64,000 nt of DNA from JBGSTR01 sp963707135 (GTDB lineage: Bacteria; Pseudomonadota; Gammaproteobacteria; Chromatiales; Chromatiaceae). Position 1 is the stretch's first letter, and every line of letters begins with the position of its first letter. A program made the position numbers and the translations under genes. Location: contig CAVPOY010000001.1 of NCBI GenBank assembly GCA_963707135.1, positions 62,001 to 126,000 on the forward strand, read 5' to 3'. Shown piece by piece: positions 9,069 through 16,871 of the stretch. Below the pieces are notes generated by a model, which saw nothing but the letters and a program-made list of their open reading frames with translations, was not told the DNA's origin and ran no database searches.

Positions 9069-9671
9069 ATGGCCGAACAATGGCACGTTCGCGGTACTTA
9101 CTTCGAGGCCTGTAACTGCCAGATCGCCTGTCCCTGCAACTTCACCAACGCACCCACCGAAGGCGAGTGCAAGGTGGTGGTCGCGTGGCATGTCGACGAG
9201 GGCCGGTACGGGGCGGTGGATCTCGCCGGACTGAACACTGCGCTGTTCGCCTACGCGCCCGGGCACATGATGGAAGGGAAATGGCAGGTGGCACTGTATA
9301 CAGACGAACGTGCCAGCCAGGAGCAGGCTGAGGCGCTGGGCAAGATCTTCTCCGGACAGGAAGGTGGCCACCTCGCCGCCCTGGGTCCTCTTATCGGGGA
9401 GGTGCTCGGCGTCAAGGCGGCGCCAATCGATTACCGCGCCGAGGGAAAGAAGCGCAGTGTGCGAATCGGGAATGTCGCCGAGGCAGAGATCGAGGCCATT
9501 CCCGGCCAGGGTGATCGCCTGGTGGAGGTTCACAACGTCCCCTTCACTGTGGTGCCCGACGTCCCGATGGTGTTGTCCAAGTCCAGCCGTTGCCGCTACG
9601 ACGACTTCGGCCACTCGATGGACATCAGCGAGCGTAACGGCTACTACTCGCCCTTCGCCTATCAGGCATAG
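9069..9671 (+). CDS. DUF1326 domain protein
   Basis: The start chosen is the ATG at 9069, preceded by GAGGAGG, giving 200 residues; the frame extends upstream but without support. It carries the DUF1326 hallmarks: RGTYFEACNCQIACPCNF near the N-terminus with three closely spaced cysteines, GHMMEGKWQVALYTDE, and a C-terminal HSMDISERNGYYSPFAYQ. The clustered CNC and CPC suggest metal or thiol chemistry, but the family's role is not established. Its stop is only five bases before the next gene, a DUF2182 membrane protein, and this pair recurs together, so they probably work together. Confidence 0.85.
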   Translation: MAEQWHVRGTYFEACNCQIACPCNFTNAPTEGECKVVVAWHVDEGRYGAVDLAGLNTALFAYAPGHMMEGKWQVALYTDERASQEQAEALGKIFSGQEGGHLAALGPLIGEVLGVKAAPIDYRAEGKKRSVRIGNVAEAEIEAIPGQGDRLVEVHNVPFTVVPDVPMVLSKSSRCRYDDFGHSMDISERNGYYSPFAYQA

Positions 9672-9675
9672 CACA

Positions 9676-10437
9676 TTGTTCACCGAGACTTCACAGGTCC
9701 GCTTCGGGCTGGCGGCGCTCGCTGGCGCCAGCTGGCTCTACCTGGTCTACATGGCCTGGGGTATGGCCAACATGGACGAACCCGCCGCCCAGCTGTTCAT
9801 GCCTGCCATGATGCATTGGGGCGCGATGGACCTGGTGCTCGTCCTCGTCATGTGGGCCATCATGATGGCGGCGATGATGCTGCCCTCGGCCACACCTATG
9901 GTGCGGATGTTCGCCCGCAGCGCCGAGGGGCAGTCAGGGCACTCGGTCGGCTCGCTCACTAGCGCCTTCGTCGGCGGCTACCTGGCCGTCTGGACCGTGT
10001 TCAGTGCGGTGATCACCTTGGCTCAATGGGGCCTGCTTGAGCTGCGCCTGGTCACGCCCATGATGGAGAGCGCCAGCGCATGGCTGAGCGGCGGCTTGTT
10101 GGTGGCTGCAGGCGTTTTTCAGTTCACCGACTTCAAGAACGCGTGCCTAAACAAATGCCGCACCCCAATGGGGTTCCTTATGACTGAATGGCGGCCCGGT
10201 GTGCGCGGCGCCTTCATCATGGGGCTGCGTCACGGTGCCTACTGTACCGGCTGTTGCGCCATGCTCATGCTACTGCTGTTCGTCCTCGGCGTGATGAACC
10301 TGGTCTGGATCATCGTGCTGACGCTGGTTGTGCTCGCGGAGAAGCTCCTTCCCGCGGAGAGTGTCTGGCCAACCAGGGCACTCGGTGCCGGGTTAATTGC
10401 ATGGGGCGGCTACATATTGCTGATTGGGCAGGGCTGA
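9676..10437 (+). CDS. DUF2182 predicted metal-binding integral membrane protein
   Basis: This is a polytopic membrane protein of about 253 residues. Met-rich helices near the start (MMHWGAMDLVLVLVMWAIMMAAMMLPSA, shown in parts: MMHWGAMD and MWAIMMAAMMLP) and the motif GLRHGAYCTGCCAMLM are typical of DUF2182. The clustered Met, His and Cys residues suggest a transition-metal ligand set such as copper, but this is inference. A TTG at 9676 is the best start, directly after the DUF1326 stop, and no ATG sits at a sensible place upstream. The two genes form a tight operon. Confidence 0.83.
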   Translation: MFTETSQVRFGLAALAGASWLYLVYMAWGMANMDEPAAQLFMPAMMHWGAMDLVLVLVMWAIMMAAMMLPSATPMVRMFARSAEGQSGHSVGSLTSAFVGGYLAVWTVFSAVITLAQWGLLELRLVTPMMESASAWLSGGLLVAAGVFQFTDFKNACLNKCRTPMGFLMTEWRPGVRGAFIMGLRHGAYCTGCCAMLMLLLFVLGVMNLVWIIVLTLVVLAEKLLPAESVWPTRALGAGLIAWGGYILLIGQG

Positions 10438-10600
10438 TCACTCCGGGCCGATACACTTAACTTAATGGCATTGCCGGTGAGGGGGGCTCAACTTACTGGC
10501 ATTGGTCCCCAACGGACAGCCGCCAAGCGAGTGATCGCCGAATGTAGCTGACATGATCCGCTTATTGATCGGCGTCAGCTGAACGGTGGCCCCTTTTTGC

Positions 10601-11236
10601 TCACGAAGCTCCGAATACATCATCCGAGAGCAGGATGCCGACGTATGGCGCATAGGTGAGAACAGAGCCTTGCCATAGCCCCAGGCCATTGAATACCTCT
10701 ACCACGCGCATCTGGTTCGCTTCACTCTGCGGGTCGGTTTTGAGCGCTTCTAAGGCCGTGATCAGGGGCTCGACCTCGGATTCGTTGACGTATTGCCGCA
10801 GCATCTGGATATCGCCGTCGACGCGTTCGACATTGATGTTGGTCTGAATCCTTGCAACCCGTATCCGCTGCGGCTCCACGTCGTCCGGCGGTTCGTCGTA
10901 GCTGTTGCCGCCAAGCGGTGACCGGACATCTGCCGTTGTCTGTCCGCGGATCGCATTCTTGGCCATTACTCTTTGCTTCAACTCATCCACAAAGGCGTTG
11001 AACTCGCTTGGATTCGGTCTGTTCAGATACAAGGTCAATACAGGGTCGCGTCTTACGCTGTCTAGGAAATGCAGGTAGGGCTCTTCGGTCACCGGCTCGG
11101 AATCGATAATCAGCAGCGACACACTCTTTTCCTTTTCCTTGAACAGAGTTTTTGCGCGAACGTTCACTACGTCTTCAAAGATCTCAAATTCCTGCTTGCC
11201 CTTGAGAAACTGCGCTTGCACGAGTCGACTGGCCAT
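10601..11236 (-). CDS. Conserved-looking protein of unknown function
   Basis: The ATG at 11236 gives 211 residues with no signal peptide or membrane helix. It has alternating strands and helices early (SVSLLIIDSEPVTEE, DPVLTLYLNR) and a charged helical C-terminal half. Codon use and lack of competing frames support a real gene. It lies 119 bp downstream of another unknown gene on the same strand, so the two may form a unit. I recognise no domain. No strong ribosome site is visible and the start could be a few codons upstream. Confidence 0.55.
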   Translation of the reverse strand: MASRLVQAQFLKGKQEFEIFEDVVNVRAKTLFKEKEKSVSLLIIDSEPVTEEPYLHFLDSVRRDPVLTLYLNRPNPSEFNAFVDELKQRVMAKNAIRGQTTADVRSPLGGNSYDEPPDDVEPQRIRVARIQTNINVERVDGDIQMLRQYVNESEVEPLITALEALKTDPQSEANQMRVVEVFNGLGLWQGSVLTYAPYVGILLSDDVFGAS

Positions 11237-11355
11237 AGTGTTCAATCAGAGGAAAGTTTCTGTGCCGGTTTGCCGCCGGTCAGGTGGATTTCGAGAACCG
11301 GCTGTCGCGGTGCCGATTCAGGCTGCTACAAAGCGGTTAGGCCCGGTAGCCGCAT

Positions 11356-12225
11356 TCAACAAGTCACCGAATCATCCGTCGTGCTGCGCAAGCGAGCTTC
11401 GACGCGAATCGCCGTCATCAGCTTCTCGTCGGCCACCTTGGGGTAAGCCGGATAGAAGCGCTGGACCTCCAGCGCATTGTCACGGGCGGCCCGCTCCATG
11501 CGCAGGCGGTCATCGTCGCCCAGACCATGCAACATCAACAGTCGTGGTGCCTGGCGCTGCAGGTAGCGCTGACAAAGCCGGTGGTCGAACTCATTGTCCC
11601 AGTCCTCGGTCAGCAGCAGCGGCGGAAACCGGGTGGTATCGCCCGGGCCGCGTTGAAACCAGCGGGCGCGTGGATTCCAGCCGGCGCGCTCGTTGACCAA
11701 TCGCTCTACCCGGTAGTTGACCGGGGGCGCGCGGTTTTTCTGTTCCTCGATGGTGGCGGCGACCGTCATGCGAACCGCCGGCAGGGCCGACCACTCCGGA
11801 CGGTTCGGGTACAGTGCCATTTGGTCGGCCTGGGTGCAGGCGAAAATCAGCGCCATCGGCGTCTGATCGCGTTCATCCAGCAGCCAGTATTCGTAGCGGT
11901 CCTCGGCCGGCAGCGGCAGGCTGATCCGTGCGAGGCAGTCCGCTAGCTCCTCAAGCTGCCGATAAATTTCTGCGGTTTTATACGCCGTGGGCAACCCCAA
12001 GCGCTGCCTGCCGTCCTTGGCAATGGTGCCGATGATGTTATGGCGATGGCGTAAGGGTAGGCCCTGAAGCTCGCTCTCGCGCTTCTGTTGTTCATCTGGA
12101 GCGAGCCGTAACTGCACCTCCCAAAACTCGCCATCCATGGTCATGGCCCGGACACTTCCGGCTTCGACGACTTGCACCTGTCCGGAATACGGGGACAGGA
12201 GGCGTTTGGAGTAGGCGCGAACCAT
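11356..12225 (-). CDS. Unknown soluble protein (about 289 residues)
   Basis: The start is placed at the ATG at 12225, which has GAGAGAA about eight bases upstream; a TTG 15 bases earlier is less likely. The product begins MVRAYSKRLLSPYSGQVQVVEAG and contains MDGEFWEVQLRLAP, EYWLLDERDQTPMALIFACT and a long charged C-terminal helix region. There is no export signal. It precedes the unknown gene ending at 10601, probably in one transcript. No enzymatic motif is recognised. Confidence 0.6.
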   Translation of the reverse strand: MVRAYSKRLLSPYSGQVQVVEAGSVRAMTMDGEFWEVQLRLAPDEQQKRESELQGLPLRHRHNIIGTIAKDGRQRLGLPTAYKTAEIYRQLEELADCLARISLPLPAEDRYEYWLLDERDQTPMALIFACTQADQMALYPNRPEWSALPAVRMTVAATIEEQKNRAPPVNYRVERLVNERAGWNPRARWFQRGPGDTTRFPPLLLTEDWDNEFDHRLCQRYLQRQAPRLLMLHGLGDDDRLRMERAARDNALEVQRFYPAYPKVADEKLMTAIRVEARLRSTTDDSVTC

Positions 12226-12367
12226 CGGCAATTCTCTCAAGCAGCCGCTGACAGGCGGGTGTCAACCGTATAACGATAGCAGCGTTGGGTCGAATGCGAG
12301 ACCGGCGGAGCCGCGGCCGTTGCCAAAATGCGGAACGCCCGCCGCCCGGAAGCCTTTCCAGCCAATG

Positions 12368-12688
12368 TCACTGAACAGGCATTTCCATCAACTCGGATAC
12401 CTCCAGCGAACCACCGATTTCCAGAAAGGGACACGCCTGTGCCTTGGAGAGAGCTTCCTCCATCGATTTTGCTCTGATGATCGAGAAACCGGACATCGCA
12501 CTGCTGCCGCCTTCCTGCACGGTGCCGTCGGAGCTCACCGTGGTGGTGTCCTTCAACGGAATTGTAGGCACGACAACGGCGTCGCCGAGCGACGCCAGCC
12601 ACCCCGTGTATTTGTCGAAATGATTTCTGGCTTCCTCCGGGTCGTTCGGCTGATTGCCGCCCAGATAGACTAAGACAAATTGTTTCAT
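12368..12688 (-). CDS. YCII-related domain protein
   Basis: The ATG at 12688 gives 106 residues starting MKQFVLVYLGGNQP, the opening strand of the YCII/dimeric alpha-beta barrel fold. The continuation holds HFDKYTGWLASLGDAV, SGFSIIRAKSMEEALSKAQACP and SLEVSELMEMP, matching the YCII pattern with the ferredoxin-like fold and a conserved helix over the sheet. Upstream open sequence is Pro/Ser-rich and not part of the family. Members are small cytoplasmic proteins with poorly known, possibly enzymatic roles. It stands alone between unknown genes and an integrase remnant. Confidence 0.8.
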   Translation of the reverse strand: MKQFVLVYLGGNQPNDPEEARNHFDKYTGWLASLGDAVVVPTIPLKDTTTVSSDGTVQEGGSSAMSGFSIIRAKSMEEALSKAQACPFLEIGGSLEVSELMEMPVQ

Positions 12689-12965
12689 GCGAGTTGCCTC
12701 GTTGAATAGTGTTCGGGTTGGTCTCGGGCCGCAATGCGATGTCAGCGCCGGGTCGATAGACGCCCGATGCCGGACTGGGACCTCATCGCTCAACCGGACC
12801 CCGACTTCGAGTTTGACCAGCGTTGATCCTGGTAGCCGCCATCTCCACTGAGAGGTGGCGCCGCCGCCCGCTGAAGGGGAGTGGGTGGCGGCTGAGGGTC
12901 GATGAGCGACCGCCGCTGTAGGGGGCACGCGTCTGCTTCCTCAACAATAAACGAGGAGACAGACG

Positions 12966-13386
12966 ATGAGAAATGTCGACATACCGGCGACACCTTGCCG
13001 CAACCCTTGGAACAAAGGCAAGCTGATGGGACAGAAACCGCCCCTGAAGCTCAAGGAGGTCTGGGCGCTGCGCACCCGCCTGCAGATGGCTGGGAGAACG
13101 CGGGAGTTGGCCCTGTTCAATCTCGCCATCGACAGCAAGCTCCGGGCCTGTGATCTGGTCCGGCTACGGGTCCGGGATGTCCGCCCACGGCGATTATGTG
13201 TTGGGACGGGCGAGCGTAGTCCGGCAGAAGACCGGTCAGCCGGTGCGCTTCGAGATCACCGAACAGACGCGAGAGGCTGTCGGGCTCTGGATAGCCCAGG
13301 CGAAGCTCGCCGCGGATAGCTTCCTGTTCCCCAGCCGCCAGCATGGCTCTCCACACCTCTCGACCCGGAAGTATGCCCGATGTTGA
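12966..13386 (+). pseudogene. Tyrosine integrase remnant, frameshifted and 3'-truncated
   Basis: An ATG at 12966 behind a good GAGGAG opens an integrase frame (PWNKGKLMGQKPPLKLKEVW, then LALFNLAIDSKLRACDLVRLRVRDV). At about 13180 the frame shifts by one base into SAHGDYVLGRASVVRQKTGQPVRFEITE. The first Arg of the catalytic set lies in the SKLRACDLV motif. The C-terminal box with HxxR and the Tyr nucleophile is missing: the frame stops at 13386 and runs into an IS1595-like fragment. It is a dead copy of a short stand-alone integrase. Confidence 0.75.
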
Positions 13387-13453
13387 GCGAATCGCCAGAC
13401 TGCGGTGGCCCGAGGGCTTTTGCTGTCCGCATTTCGGGCACGAGCATGGTTAG
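13379..13453 (+). mobile_element. IS1595-family transposase N-terminal fragment
   Basis: The reading DVERIARLRWPEGFCCPHFGHEHG followed by a stop matches the start of IS1595-type transposases, where RWPEGFxCPxCG begins a zinc ribbon. Here the second Cys of CPxC is replaced by Phe (CPHFGH). Only about 25 codons remain, joined to the integrase remnant on its left and the IS1182-like fragment on its right. Confidence 0.5.
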
Positions 13454-13830
13454 TACACGGGTACACGCTGGGTCTCGCCCGCCATGGTGTGCTGCTCGAT
13501 CTGCTCACGGCGCCGGTCGGCACGCGCCTTGAGCGCCTCGAGCTGTGCCGTAGTTGCCCGGGCATTCTCCGCGGCGCCCGCATCGTCGGCATCGTGGCCG
13601 TCGAGCTCTTGGTGGTAGCGCTCGATGTCGCGGCTGAGGGCGGCGAGCTCCGATTCGAGCTGCGTCTTGGTCTTGACGCTGGCCTCACTGGCGCTGGCGT
13701 AGAAGAAGCTGCCGTCAAGGCCCTCTTGCTTGCCGCCGATCATCCCCAGCTCTCCGCACAGCGCCACGAAATCCCGGCAGGTCGCGCGCAGCGCCTTGGC
13801 GTTGTGATGACTCGCACGATGATCTCCGGC
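13450..13830 (-). mobile_element. IS1182-like transposase internal fragment
   Basis: On the minus strand a frame reads NAKALRATCRDFVALCGEL, GGKQEGLDGSFFYASASEAS and VKTKTQLESELAALSRDIER, then a helical linker rich in A, D and R. This is the middle of an IS1182-type DDE transposase, with the first catalytic Asp in GLDGSFF. Neither the N-terminus nor the later catalytic residues are present and no terminal repeats are visible. It is a remnant in a small pile-up of mobile debris. Confidence 0.6.
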
Positions 13831-14099
13831 GGCCCGCCGCCATCTCCGTCCTGGGCCTGTTGGTGTTCGGAGTCGTCCGAGGGGTTCGGATAGTCTCGGC
13901 GGAGAGGGACAACTTCGCCCATGATCTTGCACCTCTTGGGTTTCGGTTCGCGCCCTCAAAGACGGGCGAGTCCCAAGAGCCCCGGCGACTGCGGCCGGCG
14001 AGTGCGCGGGCGCCTGTTGTTCGGCAGAAGCGGAGCGAATCCGCAAATCGAACCAACGAGCACGCATCCAAAAAGCTCCGCGATGTCAGGCCCAACTCG

Positions 14100-14249
14100 T
14101 TAGCTGATGTGGGTCCTCTCGCGCTCTTCGTCCTCGGCTTGGGTTTCCCGCAGCAACATCTCGAGATCGTGCTTGTCCCGCGGGTTCTTGACGAGGAAGT
14201 ACCCCAAGCCGACCGCCAGGGCGAGCACCAGTAGAGCCAAACCAATCAT
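14100..14249 (-). CDS. Small membrane protein with charged tail, 49 residues
   Basis: An ATG at 14249 opens a 49-codon frame: one hydrophobic helix at the very N-terminus (IGLALLVLALAVGLGYFLV) then a charged cytoplasmic tail KNPRDKHDLEMLLRETQAED ending THIS. The helix plus acidic/basic tail pattern resembles the many small single-pass proteins of proteobacteria. The ribosome site is weak (GGAAA). It is read away from the large membrane protein at 14405. Function is unknown. Confidence 0.5.
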   Translation of the reverse strand: MIGLALLVLALAVGLGYFLVKNPRDKHDLEMLLRETQAEDEERERTHIS

Positions 14250-14404
14250 CGGGCGTTTCCAATGGGCGAATTCGTATCCCTTGAGACGCTAAGGATAGGC
14301 GGGAAGGGGCACAGAGGAAATCGGCAGTCCGGCGGTCGGGTCCAAACCGCCGCGTTCCGGTGGTACGCTCGTGATTGAACTCGCCTGTTGTCAGCACGCC
14401 GGTC

Positions 14405-16291
14405 ATGAGTCCTTCCGATCCCGCGTCTGGAGCGCCCGCCTCGACCGCATCGCGGCTGGCGGCGATGGCCGTTACCGGCACTCTGCTGTTCCTGGCCGCC
14501 CGTGGCCTTCCGCACGTCCCCTGCTGGGGACTGTTCTTGGTAATCGCGCTGATTGCCTGGCCAATCTGGCACTACCAGCAGGAATACGCCCTGTTTCAGA
14601 GGCGCGCGGTGCTGGCCGGCATCGCCCCGGAGCAGAGCCGGCTCCGGGCCTGGTTCTGGCGCGGTCGCGTCACCCGGGTGCTACAGGTGTTCGTCGCGCT
14701 CCTGTGGTCCGTGCTGCTCGTCGCCGTTGTGGCGCTGCTCGGACCCGCACAGTGGCTGGTGCTGGCCGCGGACACATTGGTCCTTGCGCTGATCGTTGGG
14801 CCGGTGACTCGCCGGGTCGCGGTGCAGGTCAGGGAAGAGCGGTTGAGCATGGTCGTGCGCCGTTGGCCGCTCACCGCGATCAACCTCGCGCTGCTGACGG
14901 CCGGCTTCCTGGTCATCGACTTTTTCGTCGCCGGCGGCCCTGATACCCGCGGCATGGCCTGGCACGCGGTGGCCGAGCGGGCCTTTACGGAAGGGGCCGC
15001 GAGGGCAAGCTGCACGCTGGCCGGGTGGCTGGTCGGCGCGTTCTCGGCGGCGGATCGGCTCACCTGGCACGCCTCGGAGTTGCTGATCCCGGGCCTGCCG
15101 GATCGGGGATTCAGGCTCGCGGTTTGGGCCCTGTTCCTGCTGCAAGCCGGCGTCGTCGCCTACGGGTTTACCCGGCTTCAGCTCGGTGTCCTGGCGTTGC
15201 AGGAGCGCCGGCGCCTGCGGTTGGCGACGCTGACCGGGGAGGGGGCCTTCTCGAAGGCGTTCTTTCTGACCATTTTGGTGCTGGCGGTGCCCTATCTCTA
15301 CGCGACCTGGAAGCTCCGGGACCTCGACCCGGCGGCGCTCGCGGACGGGGTGGGGGAGCTTGCTTCCCGGGTTGACCCGTGCCGGCCGGACACCGGTGCC
15401 ATCGACGCGATCCGGTCCGATGTCGATGCCCGGATAGAGGCAGGGCGGGTGTCGGCGACTCAACGCGCGGCCGAACGTGTCGACGAGACGCTCGACGTGC
15501 TCTTCGCCGACGTTGAGCAGGGCGTCGACCGATATCTGGATTGGTACTTCACCGTGCTCGGGGAGTACGAGCGCCTGGCGGCGCTGGCTACTGGAGGATT
15601 CGCCGAACTGATGGCGGGCGAGCTCGACCGGCGGCTGTTCGGCGACGCGGGATTCGCCGAGCGACTGGACGGGGCGAGCCGGGACATCGAGGCGGAATCC
15701 GAGGCGCGCATGGGCGCGCTGTCCGAGCAGGTCGGCGCGCGGATCCTAGATGGCGCCAGCGCCGGACTCTGCGGACTCGGCGAGGTGGATCTGTCGGGAT
15801 TCACCGATCTGGATAGAGACCGGATGCGGGCGTCAGCGGCCGCCGGCGGCGGGGTGGCCGCCGGCGCCGTCACGGCCAAGCTGCTGGCGAAAAAGACCGG
15901 CGCCGCGGTCGCCGGAAAGGTCGCGGCCAAGAAGGGCTTCCAGGCTGCGGTTAGCCTGGGCGGAAAGGTGGCGGCGAAGAAGGGCGGCTCGATCCTGCTG
16001 TCGGCGGCCGGGGCGGCCGCGATCTGCTCACCAGGCGGGCCGCTGGCCGCCCTGTGCGGGGTCGTCGCCGGCGCGGCGACCTGGTTGGCCTTCGACAAGG
16101 CCTTCATCGAGATTGACGAGGTCCGGTTCCGCGACGAGATGCGCGCGGAGATACTGGACGTCCTAGCCGGGCAGAGGGCCGAGCTCGCCGAGCTAATGAA
16201 GGCCGTTCACGCCGGCATGATCGACGCGTCTGCGGGGCGTATCCGGGGCTCCGTGGAGCGAGCCTTCGTCCCGGCGCGGGACGGTACCTGA
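14405..16291 (+). CDS. Large membrane protein of unknown function with Ala/Lys/Gly repeats
   Basis: I place the start at the ATG at 14405 (about 628 residues); a TTG at 14375 is the alternative and neither has a strong ribosome site. The N-terminal third contains about six membrane helices (AAMAVTGTLLFLAA, GLFLVIALIAWPI, LWSVLLVAVVALLG and others). A long helical periplasmic or cytoplasmic domain follows (residues about 300-480, rich in R, D and E), then a hydrophobic Ala/Gly region with repeated AAKKG units (KVAAKKGF, KVAAKKGG) and a final helix. No known domain is recognised. It is followed by the convergent hox cluster. Confidence 0.6.
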   Translation: MSPSDPASGAPASTASRLAAMAVTGTLLFLAARGLPHVPCWGLFLVIALIAWPIWHYQQEYALFQRRAVLAGIAPEQSRLRAWFWRGRVTRVLQVFVALLWSVLLVAVVALLGPAQWLVLAADTLVLALIVGPVTRRVAVQVREERLSMVVRRWPLTAINLALLTAGFLVIDFFVAGGPDTRGMAWHAVAERAFTEGAARASCTLAGWLVGAFSAADRLTWHASELLIPGLPDRGFRLAVWALFLLQAGVVAYGFTRLQLGVLALQERRRLRLATLTGEGAFSKAFFLTILVLAVPYLYATWKLRDLDPAALADGVGELASRVDPCRPDTGAIDAIRSDVDARIEAGRVSATQRAAERVDETLDVLFADVEQGVDRYLDWYFTVLGEYERLAALATGGFAELMAGELDRRLFGDAGFAERLDGASRDIEAESEARMGALSEQVGARILDGASAGLCGLGEVDLSGFTDLDRDRMRASAAAGGGVAAGAVTAKLLAKKTGAAVAGKVAAKKGFQAAVSLGGKVAAKKGGSILLSAAGAAAICSPGGPLAALCGVVAGAATWLAFDKAFIEIDEVRFRDEMRAEILDVLAGQRAELAELMKAVHAGMIDASAGRIRGSVERAFVPARDGT

Positions 16292-16295
16292 GAGC

Positions 16296-16336
16296 CTGGG
16301 CCCCGGGGCGTCCCGCGTCGCGGGCGGGAGGCCCAG
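16296..16336. terminator. GC-rich bidirectional hairpin between convergent genes
   Basis: CTGGGCC at 16296-16302 pairs with GGCCCAG at 16330-16336, and inside it CCCGCG pairs with CGCGGG. It sits between the stop of the plus-strand membrane protein and the stop of hoxW on the minus strand, where a shared termination hairpin would be expected. No T-run is present. Confidence 0.5.
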
Positions 16337-16354
16337 CGAAATCCCTGCGTGAGC

Positions 16355-16855
16355 CTAGTTGTCCGTCAAGAAGAGGTGTGGCTGTGCGCAGCCATTGGGC
16401 AGGCCGGCGACTTCGAGCAACCCGCGCGCTCGCTCCAGCATCGGCGCGAGGGCGCGCTCCCCGGTCTCGCTGAGGCTGTAGCTCGAGTAATCGAACGAGG
16501 CGCCGTAGGTGGTGATCAGAAAGGCCTCCGGTACCCGTCCGTAGAGCGCCTCGCACCAGGCCAGCAGCTCACGCGGGTCCAGGAAATGGGCCATGGTGGA
16601 GACTGCGCTTCCGTCCGGTTGAAGACGCCGGCAGCGAACCGCGCCCGGTACGCCGCCCGCGGCGGCGTCCAGGAAAATCACCCGATCCCGTGCCGCGATC
16701 TCCGGGACCAGCTCGGCGGTCAGGATGTGGCGCGCGATGACCTCGACGCCGGCCGGGAGCGCCTCCCCCGCCAGGCGGTCGGCGGCCAGGGGGCCGATGG
16801 CGTCGTCGCCACGGATCGGGCTCCCGTAGCCGATGACCAGTACCTGCGCGTCCAA
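16355..16855 (-). CDS. hoxW: Hydrogenase maturation protease
   Basis: This is a 166-residue protease of the HyaD/HybD/HoxW family that clips the C-terminal extension of the hydrogenase large subunit after nickel insertion. The nickel-sensing site is visible: GYGSPIRGDDAIG near residue 9 with the conserved Asp, a second Asp in VIFLDAA, and a His in the STMAHFLDP segment. It lies 16 bp after hoxH at the end of the hox cluster, which supports the HoxW assignment and HoxH as substrate. Confidence 0.88.
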   Translation of the reverse strand: MDAQVLVIGYGSPIRGDDAIGPLAADRLAGEALPAGVEVIARHILTAELVPEIAARDRVIFLDAAAGGVPGAVRCRRLQPDGSAVSTMAHFLDPRELLAWCEALYGRVPEAFLITTYGASFDYSSYSLSETGERALAPMLERARGLLEVAGLPNGCAQPHLFLTDN

Positions 16856-16871
16856 GGTGATCGGGGTCCGA

